Below, in pieces: positions 46,566-55,848 of a DNA stretch of 62,254 nucleotides (positions are counted from its first letter, which is position 1; each line of letters opens with the position of its first letter). The notes below the pieces were generated by a model. The model ran no database searches. It had not been told where the DNA came from and worked only from the letters and a program-made list of their open reading frames with translations. The position numbers were made by a program, and so were the translations under genes. Source of the stretch: Planctomycetota bacterium (GTDB taxonomy: Bacteria > Planctomycetota > GCA-2746535); assembly GCA_002746535.1 (NCBI GenBank), contig NVWA01000007.1, forward strand, positions 132,132-194,385, read 5' to 3'.

Positions 46566-48053
46566 TTACTTTTTCTTCTTGCGGTTTTTCTTCTTTTGAG
46601 CTTTTTCTTTCTTTCGTTTTGCCTTGATAGCTTCTTTACTGGGCCCTACTTTTCCTTTAGCAAAGGAGCGAGCAGACTGTAAATCTCTATCTGTAAACTG
46701 ATCTCCCCCCATCAAGCCTCCTAAACTTTCCATATCCATGCCACCACCGCCAAACATTCCTTTGGCTTTTCCAAGACCCTTCATCATTTTTTTCATTTGT
46801 TTGAATTGCTTGAGCAGATTAGTGACCATTTGCATAGTTTGGCCGCAACCTTTCGCGATTCTTTTGCGGCGACTAACTTGATTTTCTATCAATTCGGGAA
46901 CCAATCTTTCTTTGTTTGTCATAGATTGGATAATAGCTTCAATCACTAGAAATTGTTTTGGATCAACATCAACACCTTTCATGGCTTTGCCAATGCCTGG
47001 TATCATTCCTAGTAAATCTTTTATAGAGCCCATTTTTTTAAGCATTTGTAGTTGTTTTAAGAAGTCATTGAAATCGAAATTATTTTTAAGAATTTTTTCT
47101 TCTAGTTTTTTAGCGTCTGCTTCTTCGATGGCACTTTCTGCTTTTTCTACGAGGCCAACAATATCACCCATGCCTAAAATACGACTTGCTAATCGATCCG
47201 GATAAAAACTTTCAAGGGCATCTAATTTTTCACCCATACCTACGAACTTTATTGTCTTGCCTGTTACATGCCTGATGGATATGGCAGCACCACCTCTAGA
47301 ATCACCATCCAGTTTGGTTAAGATTAATCCATCTAGTTCAAGCCGATCATTAAATTCTTTGGCTGAGTTGACAGCATCTTGACCGATCATGGCATCAACA
47401 ACTAAATAGGTTTGATGAGGTTTGACCTTTTTATTAATAAGGTGTAACTCATTCATTAATTCTTCATCAACATGCAGTCGACCGGCGGTATCAAGTATGA
47501 TGACATCTGCATTTTCAGATTTTGCAACAGCAAGAGCTTCAATGCAAATTTCAGGCGGGGTTGAGTTTTGTTTAGAGAATACAGGCACGCCTACTTGTTC
47601 ACCAAGAACATGAAGCTGTTCAATAGCCGCAGGTCTTTGAATATCAGCAGCGACCAAAAGAGGCTTACGACCTTCATTTTTAAGCTTATAGGCTAATTTA
47701 CCGACAGTAGTTGTTTTACCAGAACCTTGTAATCCACACATCATGATGATGGTTGGGCCATCTTTCACAAATGGAATTTCAGCATTACCTTCACCCAACA
47801 ATGATGTTAATTCGTCAGATACGATTTTGATAAAATAATCACCAGCTTTAATCTTTTTAACTTTTTGTTCACCAAGTGCTTGTTCTCTAACACGGCTAAT
47901 AAAATCTTTCACAATTGTGAAGTTTACATCAGCTTCAATTAACGCTTTCCTGACGGAGTCGCAAGCTTGACCTATATTTTCTTCAGTTAGTTTTCCTCTT
48001 GAACGTACGGTATCAAAGACGTTAGTAAGTTTTTCGGTTAAATCTCCAAACAC
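46566..48053 (-). CDS. ffh: Signal recognition particle protein Ffh
   Basis: The 495-residue protein has the N domain, a G domain with GLQGSGKTTTVGKLA, DTAGR and TKLDGDSRGGAA, and a Met-rich M domain (about 330-450). It ends with a Lys-rich tail. It binds 4.5S RNA and signal sequences; no 4.5S RNA gene was found in this window. In line with murA, prmC and prfA. Confidence 0.95.
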   Translation of the reverse strand: MFGDLTEKLTNVFDTVRSRGKLTEENIGQACDSVRKALIEADVNFTIVKDFISRVREQALGEQKVKKIKAGDYFIKIVSDELTSLLGEGNAEIPFVKDGPTIIMMCGLQGSGKTTTVGKLAYKLKNEGRKPLLVAADIQRPAAIEQLHVLGEQVGVPVFSKQNSTPPEICIEALAVAKSENADVIILDTAGRLHVDEELMNELHLINKKVKPHQTYLVVDAMIGQDAVNSAKEFNDRLELDGLILTKLDGDSRGGAAISIRHVTGKTIKFVGMGEKLDALESFYPDRLASRILGMGDIVGLVEKAESAIEEADAKKLEEKILKNNFDFNDFLKQLQMLKKMGSIKDLLGMIPGIGKAMKGVDVDPKQFLVIEAIIQSMTNKERLVPELIENQVSRRKRIAKGCGQTMQMVTNLLKQFKQMKKMMKGLGKAKGMFGGGGMDMESLGGLMGGDQFTDRDLQSARSFAKGKVGPSKEAIKAKRKKEKAQKKKNRKKKK

Positions 48054-48075
48054 AATTTTTCCTATCTTTTAATTA

Positions 48076-49341
48076 TTAAGCATCAACACGTTGGATACGA
48101 GCGCCTGCGTTATTTAATTTTTCTTCTATTTTTTCGTAGCCTCTATCTAGGTGATAGATTCTATTTAATTCGGTAGTACCTTTTGCGGCTAAACCAGCAA
48201 TTATAAGACTCGCACTTGCTCTAAGGTCTGAAGCCATTACTTTTGCTCCAGATAATTTTTGAACTCCTACAACAATAGCTTTGCCTGTTTCGCTTTTTAT
48301 ATTGGCACCCATTCGACTCAATTCACTGGCATGCATAAATCGATCAGGAAATATTTTTTCTGTCACAATACTGGTGCCTTCTGCTATGGTTAATACGGCC
48401 ATCATTTGAGCCTGCATATCTGTTGGGAAACCTGGATAGGCAAGAGCGGTAAAATCAACAGCTTTAATACCGTTTTTTGATTCAATAAAGATGCTGTTGT
48501 CTTCTTCAGAAATATTGGCCCCCGCGGATATCATAGTTTCTATAACGGCATCCATATGATCTAAGTTAGCGCCTTGCAATGTTAATGACCCTTGCGTCGC
48601 CATGGCCGCCGCAAGAAACGTACCTGTTTCTATTCGGTCAGGAATAATTTTATAACGACAACCCTTAAGCTCTTTAACACCACGAATAACTAATCGGTGT
48701 GTGCCGGTTCCTTCTATATCTGCACCACAGGCAATTAAAAATTTTGCTAGGTCTTCAATTTCTGGCTCACAGGCAGCAAAGTTAATGGTGGTTTTGCCTT
48801 CCGCTAAAACGGCCGCGGATAAAATATTGCCAGTGGCTAAAACAGAAGAACCAAACTGTCCCCCTAAAAATATTTTTGTTCCTTTTAAATTATCGGCAGT
48901 AGCATTGACAAACCCATTTTCAATAGTGATGGATGCTCCTAATTTCTCAAGGCCTTTAATATGAAGATCAATGGGCCGAGTGCCTATTACACATCCGCCA
49001 GGTAAACTAACTTGCGCTTCTTTTCTTTTGCTCAGTAGCGGACCTAATACGCATATGCTCGCTCTCATTTTGCTAACAAGTTCGTATGAGGCGGTATTTT
49101 TTTCTTCTTTAGTTACACAAATCTTTAATTCATTTTCTGATAACCACTCTGTTGTTGCTCCCAATTCATTAAGAATTTCGCACATGGTTTTGATGTCGGC
49201 TAATTGTGGGATTCCTTCTAGAATTACAGGCTCTTGTGTCAGTAAACAATTTGCCATAATTGGTAGCGCGGCATTTTTTGCTCCACTAATTTGTATGGTT
49301 CCATTTAGCTGATTGCCACCTTCAATAAGAAGCTTTTTCAT
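48076..49341 (-). CDS. murA: UDP-N-acetylglucosamine 1-carboxyvinyltransferase
   Basis: The 421-residue protein has GAKNAALPIMAN, the catalytic Cys in GGCVIGTRPIDLHIKGL (fosfomycin-sensitive form, Cys not Asp) and RASASLIIAGLAA. It catalyses the first committed step of peptidoglycan synthesis. It overlaps prmC by four bases. Confidence 0.95.
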   Translation of the reverse strand: MKKLLIEGGNQLNGTIQISGAKNAALPIMANCLLTQEPVILEGIPQLADIKTMCEILNELGATTEWLSENELKICVTKEEKNTASYELVSKMRASICVLGPLLSKRKEAQVSLPGGCVIGTRPIDLHIKGLEKLGASITIENGFVNATADNLKGTKIFLGGQFGSSVLATGNILSAAVLAEGKTTINFAACEPEIEDLAKFLIACGADIEGTGTHRLVIRGVKELKGCRYKIIPDRIETGTFLAAAMATQGSLTLQGANLDHMDAVIETMISAGANISEEDNSIFIESKNGIKAVDFTALAYPGFPTDMQAQMMAVLTIAEGTSIVTEKIFPDRFMHASELSRMGANIKSETGKAIVVGVQKLSGAKVMASDLRASASLIIAGLAAKGTTELNRIYHLDRGYEKIEEKLNNAGARIQRVDA

Positions 49342-50219
49342 TGTGAATCCTTTTTACCAAAACATTCTAGAACGCGTTCATTTCCGCTCAAATCAAGACC
49401 GATATTTGTATGAATAAAATGATTTTTTGCAAGCGCAAGTAAGTCGTTTTTACGATGATCTCCTATTTCAATTAACAACAATCCATCGTCCTTTAAATAT
49501 TGTTTTGAGCTCTTAAGAATTTTTTCATAATGTTCAAGTCCGTTGTTTTCTGATACGAGAGCAAGAATGGGTTCGTATTGTGTTATTTCTTCTTGTAGCA
49601 TTTGATATTCATTGGAGCTAATGTAAGGCGGGTTTGAAATTATTAAATCGAATAATTGAGGTTTTATTTTTGATAATAGATTAGATTCGATGAATTCTAT
49701 TTCGCACTCTAATGAAGTGGCATTTTCTTTTGCAATTTCTAAAGCCTCTTTTGATATATCAACAGCTACCATTTGAATATCTGGTAATTCTTTTTTTAAA
49801 GAAATAGCTAAACACCCCGAGCCAGTACCAATATCAATGACCGATAAGGTGCTCTCTTTTTTATCTTTTATCCAATCAATACTTTTTTCGATCAAGACTT
49901 CACTGTCAGGTCGCGGAATCAAGACATGTTTATTTACTTTAAAATCATATTTCCAAAACCCTTTAGTGCCAAGGATGTAAGCAACAGGTTCTCTTTTAAT
50001 TCGTCGTTTAATCAGTTCTTTGAAATGAGTTCTTTCTTCTACAGAAATCGGACGGTCAAAATAAGCATACAATTCCATCTTGCTGATTTTAAGACAATGT
50101 GATAATAGAAGCTGAGCATCTAAACGAGGCGTGTCGATGTTTTTCTTTTTAAAATAATTCGTGGCCCAGTCCAAGATCTCCATGGTGTTCCATATTTTAT
50201 TTTCTACGTCTTCGCTCAT
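49338..50219 (-). CDS. prmC: Release factor glutamine methyltransferase
   Basis: A 293-residue SAM methyltransferase with VIDIGTGSGCLAISL (SAM loop) and the N-glutamine signature NPPYI. It methylates the GGQ glutamine of release factors, and is directly downstream of prfA, its substrate gene. Confidence 0.94.
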   Translation of the reverse strand: MSEDVENKIWNTMEILDWATNYFKKKNIDTPRLDAQLLLSHCLKISKMELYAYFDRPISVEERTHFKELIKRRIKREPVAYILGTKGFWKYDFKVNKHVLIPRPDSEVLIEKSIDWIKDKKESTLSVIDIGTGSGCLAISLKKELPDIQMVAVDISKEALEIAKENATSLECEIEFIESNLLSKIKPQLFDLIISNPPYISSNEYQMLQEEITQYEPILALVSENNGLEHYEKILKSSKQYLKDDGLLLIEIGDHRKNDLLALAKNHFIHTNIGLDLSGNERVLECFGKKDSQ

Positions 50220-50237
50220 GAGTATTTCAGAAAAAGT

Positions 50238-51341
50238 TTATTTTTTGGAAGCATCACTTGCAACCCGTTCTTTTAAGTTATTTAATAGCTCCGCTTTTAA
50301 AAATACCTGAATCCCTTCTTCTAATTCATCCATGTCACCATTAATAATTTGATCCAAATGATATAAGGTGATATTGGCTCTATGGTCTGTCACTCTATTT
50401 TGAGGGAAGTTATAGGTTCTTATTCTTTCACTTCGGTCGCCAGATCCTACCATGGACTTTCTCATTTCACCCCGCTCGGCATCTTTTTTATTCTTTTCAA
50501 AGTCATAAATTCGTGAGCGTAGCATTTTTTCAGCAATGATTCGGTTTTGAATCTGACTTTTTTCTTCTTGACTAGCAGCTACCATCCCCGTAGGAACATG
50601 TGTGATTCTAACTGCGCTATCAGTCGTATTGACGTGCTGTCCTCCGGCTCCAGAAGCTCTATAAGTATCAATTCGCAAGTCTGCAGGATTTAGATCGACT
50701 TCTATTTCTTCAACTTCTGGTAAAACAGCTACGGTTACCGCCGAGGTATGTACTCTTCCCATTGATTCCGTTAGCGGAACCCTTTGAACACGGTGGCCTC
50801 CACCTTCGGGTAATAATGCCTGGTAGACGTTTTTGCCTGTAACCAAAAAAGTGATATCTTTATAGCCACCTTGTTCGGCTTGACTACTATCCAACACTTC
50901 TATTTTCCATTTTTTAGCAATGGCATAATTGGAGTACATTCTGAAAAGATCGCCCGCAAATATCCCTGATTCATCACCACCCACACCGGCTCTTATTTCA
51001 ACAATAGCATTTTTTTCAGAATCGACATCACTATCTAATAAGGCACCTAATATTTGCTCTTCTAACTTTTTTTGAGTAATTTTAAGTTCCGGAATTTCTT
51101 CTTGAGCAAGTTCAATGATCTCTGGATCAGACTCTTCTTTAATAAGGGTTTCATTATCAAGAATGTCATTTGTTGCTTTTTCTAAGTTTTCGTACAAAGA
51201 CATCATGGGCAATAAGCGGCCATGTTCTTTTAAAAAATTCAAATAATTTGAATCATTAGAAATCTCTGGATCTTCGAGCTTTTTATTAAGATCTAAAAAT
51301 CGATTTCTTGTAGGTTGTAAAAGGGATAGAATTTCACTCAT
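50238..51341 (-). CDS. prfA: Peptide chain release factor 1
   Basis: The 367-residue protein has the GGQ catalytic loop (GAGGQHVNTTDSAVR) and the RF1-type codon-recognition region RVPLTESMGRVHTSAVTVAV, where PLT stands for the PxT tripeptide. It reads UAA and UAG. Confidence 0.95.
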   Translation of the reverse strand: MSEILSLLQPTRNRFLDLNKKLEDPEISNDSNYLNFLKEHGRLLPMMSLYENLEKATNDILDNETLIKEESDPEIIELAQEEIPELKITQKKLEEQILGALLDSDVDSEKNAIVEIRAGVGGDESGIFAGDLFRMYSNYAIAKKWKIEVLDSSQAEQGGYKDITFLVTGKNVYQALLPEGGGHRVQRVPLTESMGRVHTSAVTVAVLPEVEEIEVDLNPADLRIDTYRASGAGGQHVNTTDSAVRITHVPTGMVAASQEEKSQIQNRIIAEKMLRSRIYDFEKNKKDAERGEMRKSMVGSGDRSERIRTYNFPQNRVTDHRANITLYHLDQIINGDMDELEEGIQVFLKAELLNNLKERVASDASKK

Positions 51342-51443
51342 TTTTTAATTCCTTGATTGGTGTAGATAAAAAGTTTAGATTTGTTGACTTGAATTTATCA
51401 AGCCAACTTGAAAATAATTTGGAATTTAATTAGCTGAGTGGAG

Positions 51444-51683
51444 CTATTTATCTGAGAATTTTTGATATTTTCTTTTAAACTTTTCGATTCGACCGGCAGT
51501 ATCTACAAACTTTTGTTTACCTGTATAAAAAGGATGACAAGCAGAGCATATTGTTGTGTGAATATCATTCACAGCTGATTTTGTTTTAACTACATTTCCA
51601 CAACCGCAAGTGATAGTGGTTTCATTATATTTTGGGTGAATACCTTCTCTCATGTTACTTCTTTCAAATTTTACTGACTTCAT
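51444..51683 (-). CDS. rpmE: 50S ribosomal protein L31 (zinc-binding form)
   Basis: A 79-residue protein with ITCGCGN and [13 protein letters not shown], whose cysteines mark the C+ zinc form, and the [16 protein letters not shown] tail. First gene of the rpmE-prfA-prmC-murA-ffh block. Confidence 0.95.
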   Translation of the reverse strand: MKSVKFERSNMREGIHPKYNETTITCGCGNVVKTKSAVNDIHTTICSACHPFYTGKQKFVDTAGRIEKFKRKYQKFSDK

Positions 51684-51694
51684 TGTCTTGTTTT

Positions 51695-51733
51695 AAGGGC
51701 GGAGTATTATAGAAACGCTGTTCTTTAATTCAA
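51695..51733 (-). promoter_or_regulatory. rpmE promoter with GC-rich discriminator
   Basis: On the minus strand TTGAAT (51733-51728), a 16-nt spacer and TATAAT (51711-51706) are followed by ACTCCGCCCTT. It shares an 18-nt block (51695-51712) with the rpsP promoter at 17 of 18 bases. GC-rich discriminators are typical of stringently controlled promoters. Confidence 0.7.
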
Positions 51734-51918
51734 CGGATTTTTAAAAAAATCGACTATTACTATGAATCCAACCATAATTGAGGTGTTTCCTTCTTAATTT
51801 GCAAAGAGATCTGAAAAGAAAACCGCACATGCTTTATAAATATAATGATATTTTCTGATTTTCTTGATAATTGGGGCTCTAATGAACTAAGAAAAATCAT
51901 TACTGAATAGATTTCTAT

Positions 51919-53073
51919 ATGAAACAAAAGAAAGTGCTAATCGCAGAAGACGAAGTTCATCAAATGCGACTGATCATAAAGATGCTTTCCAATGATCCTT
52001 TTGAAATAATAAAAGCTGAAAATGGTCAAATTGCCTATGAAAAGGCACTGGCATTTCTACCCGACGTCATAATTCTCGATAACAATATGCCTGTTATGGG
52101 TGGCATAGAAGCATGCAAGAAAATAAAAGCGACCAAGGAATTAAAAGAAATACCAATACTTTTTGTTACAGCTCAGCACGACCAAAATACTTTTTTAGAA
52201 GCTTTTGCTGCAGGTGCCGTTGATTATATTACAAAACCTTATTCAAAAGAAATGTTGTACGCCAGAATTGTTGCTCAATTAAAAGTTAGAGAAATGCATT
52301 TAGAAAAAATAGGATTAGTAAATGCCTTACATCACTCGATGAATGACAAAGTCTTTGGACAACTTGCTGTAGGGTTAGCCCATAATTTTAATAACATGTT
52401 GACTAGTGTAATGGGTTATTGCCAATTAATAGAAATGAGCACTAAAGAAGATGTAAATAAAACTAGGATTGAAAAAGTTAGAAAGGTTTTAGTTAACGTC
52501 CATAAAATGATTACGGACTTAAGTGAATTCGCAGATCGTTCTGACACAGTTAGAGACAAGTTTAATATCAAAGACTTTATCAAACAAAAGCTAGAATTTT
52601 TCAGTAATTCACATGTTGGAGATCTCGATTATACCCTAGATTGTGAAATTCCAGATGCCGAATTGAATTTAGATGTTGAAAGAGAAAGTTTTAGTACCAG
52701 CTTATTTAATATTATGCAAAATTGCATTGAAGCGACATCATCGGAAAGACCTTTAAAAATTAATATTTCAATCGATAAAAAGAAATTACCTAAAAAGGTT
52801 GTCGATAGAAATAATGGATCAAACATGGATGACGATTTTGTTTGTCTCCGATTTCAAGATACGGGTTTAGGCTTTAGTGAAGAAATAGGGGATCCTATTG
52901 ATGCCTTCCAGCCATTTCAGACGATTAAGAAAACCGTTGGTGTTGGTTTAGGTCTAAGTATTGTCCAAGGATTTATTGCAAGACATTTGGGTTACACTGA
53001 TGCCGGAAGTATCTTTGATGAAGAAGGTGATCCTGTAGGTGCCTATGTTGAACTTTATATTCCATTTCAATAA
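51919..53073 (+). CDS. Receiver-histidine kinase hybrid protein
   Basis: Residues 1-120 are a receiver (AEDEVHQMRL, ILDNNMP phospho-acceptor, FVTAQH, TKPYSKEM). Residues about 145-210 have a dimerisation/phospho-His helix (LAVGLAHNFNNMLTSVMGYCQLIE). Residues about 250-384 are the ATPase domain (NIMQNCIEATSS, QDTGLGFSEEI, GVGLGLSIVQG). There is no membrane segment, so the kinase is cytosolic and probably takes phosphate or signals from another kinase through its receiver. Confidence 0.9.
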   Translation: MKQKKVLIAEDEVHQMRLIIKMLSNDPFEIIKAENGQIAYEKALAFLPDVIILDNNMPVMGGIEACKKIKATKELKEIPILFVTAQHDQNTFLEAFAAGAVDYITKPYSKEMLYARIVAQLKVREMHLEKIGLVNALHHSMNDKVFGQLAVGLAHNFNNMLTSVMGYCQLIEMSTKEDVNKTRIEKVRKVLVNVHKMITDLSEFADRSDTVRDKFNIKDFIKQKLEFFSNSHVGDLDYTLDCEIPDAELNLDVERESFSTSLFNIMQNCIEATSSERPLKINISIDKKKLPKKVVDRNNGSNMDDDFVCLRFQDTGLGFSEEIGDPIDAFQPFQTIKKTVGVGLGLSIVQGFIARHLGYTDAGSIFDEEGDPVGAYVELYIPFQ

Positions 53074-53109
53074 TTTATATCAAGAATTTTTGAATATATT
53101 ATCGAGAGC

Positions 53110-53144
53110 TTCCAGCTTTAGGTAAAAAGCTAGAACCTTTTTTT
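53110..53144 (+). terminator. Intrinsic terminator after the hybrid kinase
   Basis: TTC-C-AGCTTT pairs with AAAGCT-A-GAA (nine pairs, one mismatch) and is followed by CC and a run of seven T. It ends the plus-strand kinase transcript, adjacent to the convergent transporter stop. Confidence 0.65.
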
Positions 53145-54033
53145 ACTTTAATGAAAATAATGCAATAGATGCTGTCATCATAACGCCAGCAATAAATCTC
53201 CCAATCACCACTTTTTTAGACACCTTTGATTCGAGATCATGAATACCCATGTAGACTAAGCTAGCTCCAAGAAGAATAGAAAAGATTCCTCTTGTAGACA
53301 TAGCAATGTTTCCGAAGACTACTCCCACTACTGAAAAAGAATAAAAAACTAAAAAGTTAGCACTAAAAAATGCTAGTGCAAAATAAAAACTTCCCTTCCA
53401 TACGTCTCTTTTTTTGTTTGGTAAAAAGAATAAGAAAATAGTACTAACAATGCCACATACAATAAAATTAACAATGCAAGCGAAAGCTAAGCCATTAAAT
53501 TTACCTAGAGGCTCATATACAACGATCACTTTTTTAATGAACATATCAGAAGAAGCATATAGAAATGCTGTTGTCAATATTAACAACGTGCTTTTCCATG
53601 GAATTGTAGAGCCAGAAATATTCAAGAAAAAAACAGACGTCGTTGTTAGTGCAATCGCGAGCCATTGCCAAATACTAAAACTAGCATTTTCAAAAAAAAT
53701 CATTAACAAGGCAATAAAAACAACTTTCATTCCTAATATAGGAGTAGCTCTTGAGGCATCAACGCTTTTGATGGCTTGGAAGAAAAACCCCATTCCAGCT
53801 AAATAGGTGCCTGACATTGCTAAAATAATACCTATATGAGGCATAACCTCAGGGGTTACCTTGAAATTTAAAAAAGGAAGGATGAATAATGACATGACTC
53901 CCATGATACAATGAGCCATGCACAATATCGTGAAGGGTTTTCCATTAAAACGAATGGCTGTTAATCGACTAAAAATAAAAGCTAATGACTGGCATATTGC
54001 TGCTGCCATTCCTGCAAGAATACCGAGTAACAA
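53143..54033 (-). CDS. EamA/DMT-family transporter
   Basis: A 296-residue protein with ten membrane helices in two five-helix halves, each EamA-like (LAGMGFFFQAIKSVDASRATPI and STRGIFSILLGASLVYMG). It probably exports or imports a small metabolite; the substrate cannot be told. Confidence 0.85.
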   Translation of the reverse strand: MLLGILAGMAAAICQSLAFIFSRLTAIRFNGKPFTILCMAHCIMGVMSLFILPFLNFKVTPEVMPHIGIILAMSGTYLAGMGFFFQAIKSVDASRATPILGMKVVFIALLMIFFENASFSIWQWLAIALTTTSVFFLNISGSTIPWKSTLLILTTAFLYASSDMFIKKVIVVYEPLGKFNGLAFACIVNFIVCGIVSTIFLFFLPNKKRDVWKGSFYFALAFFSANFLVFYSFSVVGVVFGNIAMSTRGIFSILLGASLVYMGIHDLESKVSKKVVIGRFIAGVMMTASIALFSLK

Positions 54034-54158
54034 ATAGAATCTTTCTTGAGTTTATACCGTGGATTTATGAATCGGATTATATATAAGTATGATACGTTTA
54101 AATCATAAGATGTTACAAAACATAAAGAATCTCATTTTTGATTTCTGAAAGAAATTTT

Positions 54159-55583
54159 ATGCAAGCGAGACCTAATATCCTAATCTTTTTTCCAGATGCC
54201 ATGGCGAGTCATTTGGTAAATCATCCCCAAAGCATAACACCAAATTTTGATACGTTATCCAAGAGAGGCTTGTCTTTTGTAAATGCGCATACTCCAAACC
54301 CAACTTGTTCTCCAGCTAGAGCTAGTTTGATGACTGCTTTATTACCTCACAACCATGGTGTACTTCAAGTAGAACATGCTGTTGATGATGACCAATCTGT
54401 ATTAAGAAATGTTCCTCATTGGGCAGAACATCTTAGAGATAGCGGTTATCATACGGGATACTTTGGAAAATGGCATATCGAACGAACTAATAAGTTAGAA
54501 AATTTTGGGTGGGTAGTTAATGGTTGTGATGAAGAAGCGGCCGTAAAAAATATTGGAGATGGAAATGTTAATCAAGGAAATTTATTAGGTGAAAATAGTT
54601 TTCAGCATTATGAATCAGGACCGGAAGGTTATAACGATTTGTTGCATTATGGTGTTACCGATGTTCCTCTTGAGGAAAGAAGAATTGGTCGTACGGTTAA
54701 AAATGCTGAAGATTTTTTAGAAGAGGCCTTAATTAAAACAGACCCTTGGGCTTGTATGATTAGTTTCACAGAACCCAATACACCCGTGATTTGTGGTAAA
54801 GAAGCCTTTGATAAATATGATATTGATTCTCTAAAATTACCCGAAAACTTTAATGATAAACTTGATGGAGGCCCCTCCATATACCGAAGAAATCAAAGTG
54901 TCTACAAAGATACTTCTGAAAGACAATGGAAAGAATTACGAGCTTGTTACTTTGCTTTGATGACTGAATTGGATCAGTTATTTGGTCGTGTAGTAAAAAA
55001 ACTCGAAGATGCTGGAGAGCTAGATAATACCATCATAATTGTCTCCACTGATCATGGTCGCTATTTAGGGGCACATGGTTTAGATGCTCATAACTTTGGT
55101 GCCTATGAAGAAATTTATAACATCCCTGTGATCATGGCTGGTCCTCAAATTCGAGTTAATGAAAAATCAAATGCGTTAATTGGATTGCAAGACATTGGTC
55201 CCACTCTTTTAAACTTATCGAATGCAAAGCCTTTGCCTAATGTTGATGGTAAATCATTTGCACACGTTTTAAAATCAGAAAAAAACCATGACTTTAATTT
55301 AGGTTATAGCGAATATCATGGTTGTCGCTTCACGCTAACTCAAAGAGTACTTTGGGAGGGCTCTTGGAAATTTGTCTTCAATGCCTTTTCTGATGACGAA
55401 TTATATAATTTATCCGATGATCCCAATGAATTCAAAAATTTGATAAAAGAAGAAGAGCATCAAGACCTCATAAAAGACCTGACCGCAAAAGTTTGGAAAA
55501 AAGTTAAAGAAACAAAAGACAGAGCCTTGATGGGTACTCACTATTCGCCTTTCAGAATTTTTCCGGTCGGCCCATCCATATAA
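54159..55583 (+). CDS. Sulfatase (formylglycine type), cytoplasmic-looking
   Basis: From ATG 54159 the protein is 474 residues; the frame is open to a TTG at 54138 without a good site. It has NILIFFPD (metal Asp region), the formylglycine motif CSPARASL and GYFGKWH, plus STDHGRYLG for the metal site. There is no signal peptide. Sulfatases of this type remove sulfate esters from polysaccharide fragments and need a formylglycine-generating enzyme, which is not in the window. Together with the fuconate genes it suggests use of sulfated fucans. Confidence 0.88.
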   Translation: MQARPNILIFFPDAMASHLVNHPQSITPNFDTLSKRGLSFVNAHTPNPTCSPARASLMTALLPHNHGVLQVEHAVDDDQSVLRNVPHWAEHLRDSGYHTGYFGKWHIERTNKLENFGWVVNGCDEEAAVKNIGDGNVNQGNLLGENSFQHYESGPEGYNDLLHYGVTDVPLEERRIGRTVKNAEDFLEEALIKTDPWACMISFTEPNTPVICGKEAFDKYDIDSLKLPENFNDKLDGGPSIYRRNQSVYKDTSERQWKELRACYFALMTELDQLFGRVVKKLEDAGELDNTIIIVSTDHGRYLGAHGLDAHNFGAYEEIYNIPVIMAGPQIRVNEKSNALIGLQDIGPTLLNLSNAKPLPNVDGKSFAHVLKSEKNHDFNLGYSEYHGCRFTLTQRVLWEGSWKFVFNAFSDDELYNLSDDPNEFKNLIKEEEHQDLIKDLTAKVWKKVKETKDRALMGTHYSPFRIFPVGPSI

Positions 55584-55785
55584 ACAGCCGAATTGCCTTA
55601 CTGCAAACTATTGCTCGTTTTTGTCATCATAGGGAGTTGAGCATAATGCTATTAACTAAGCATAATTGCAAATAAGCTGAATCTTTCAAATTTATAGTTT
55701 TATAGAAATCTTTTGCTGATAATTTGATCGTTTTTGGGCGATATAATTGTTGATGATCTTTTTATTCCCATACTTAAAAGGTCCT

Positions 55786-55813
55786 TTGTGAACTTGTTTA
55801 TGCTTAGTATAGT
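55786..55813 (+). promoter_or_regulatory. Candidate clpC promoter
   Basis: TTGTGA (55786-55791), a 16-nt spacer and TATAGT (55808-55813) lie 35 bases before the clpC start, which has a GAGG site. No CIRCE or CtsR-like repeat was seen. Confidence 0.4.
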
Positions 55814-55848
55814 ATTCATTCAAATCTTTTTTATGTCTTGAGGTAACT

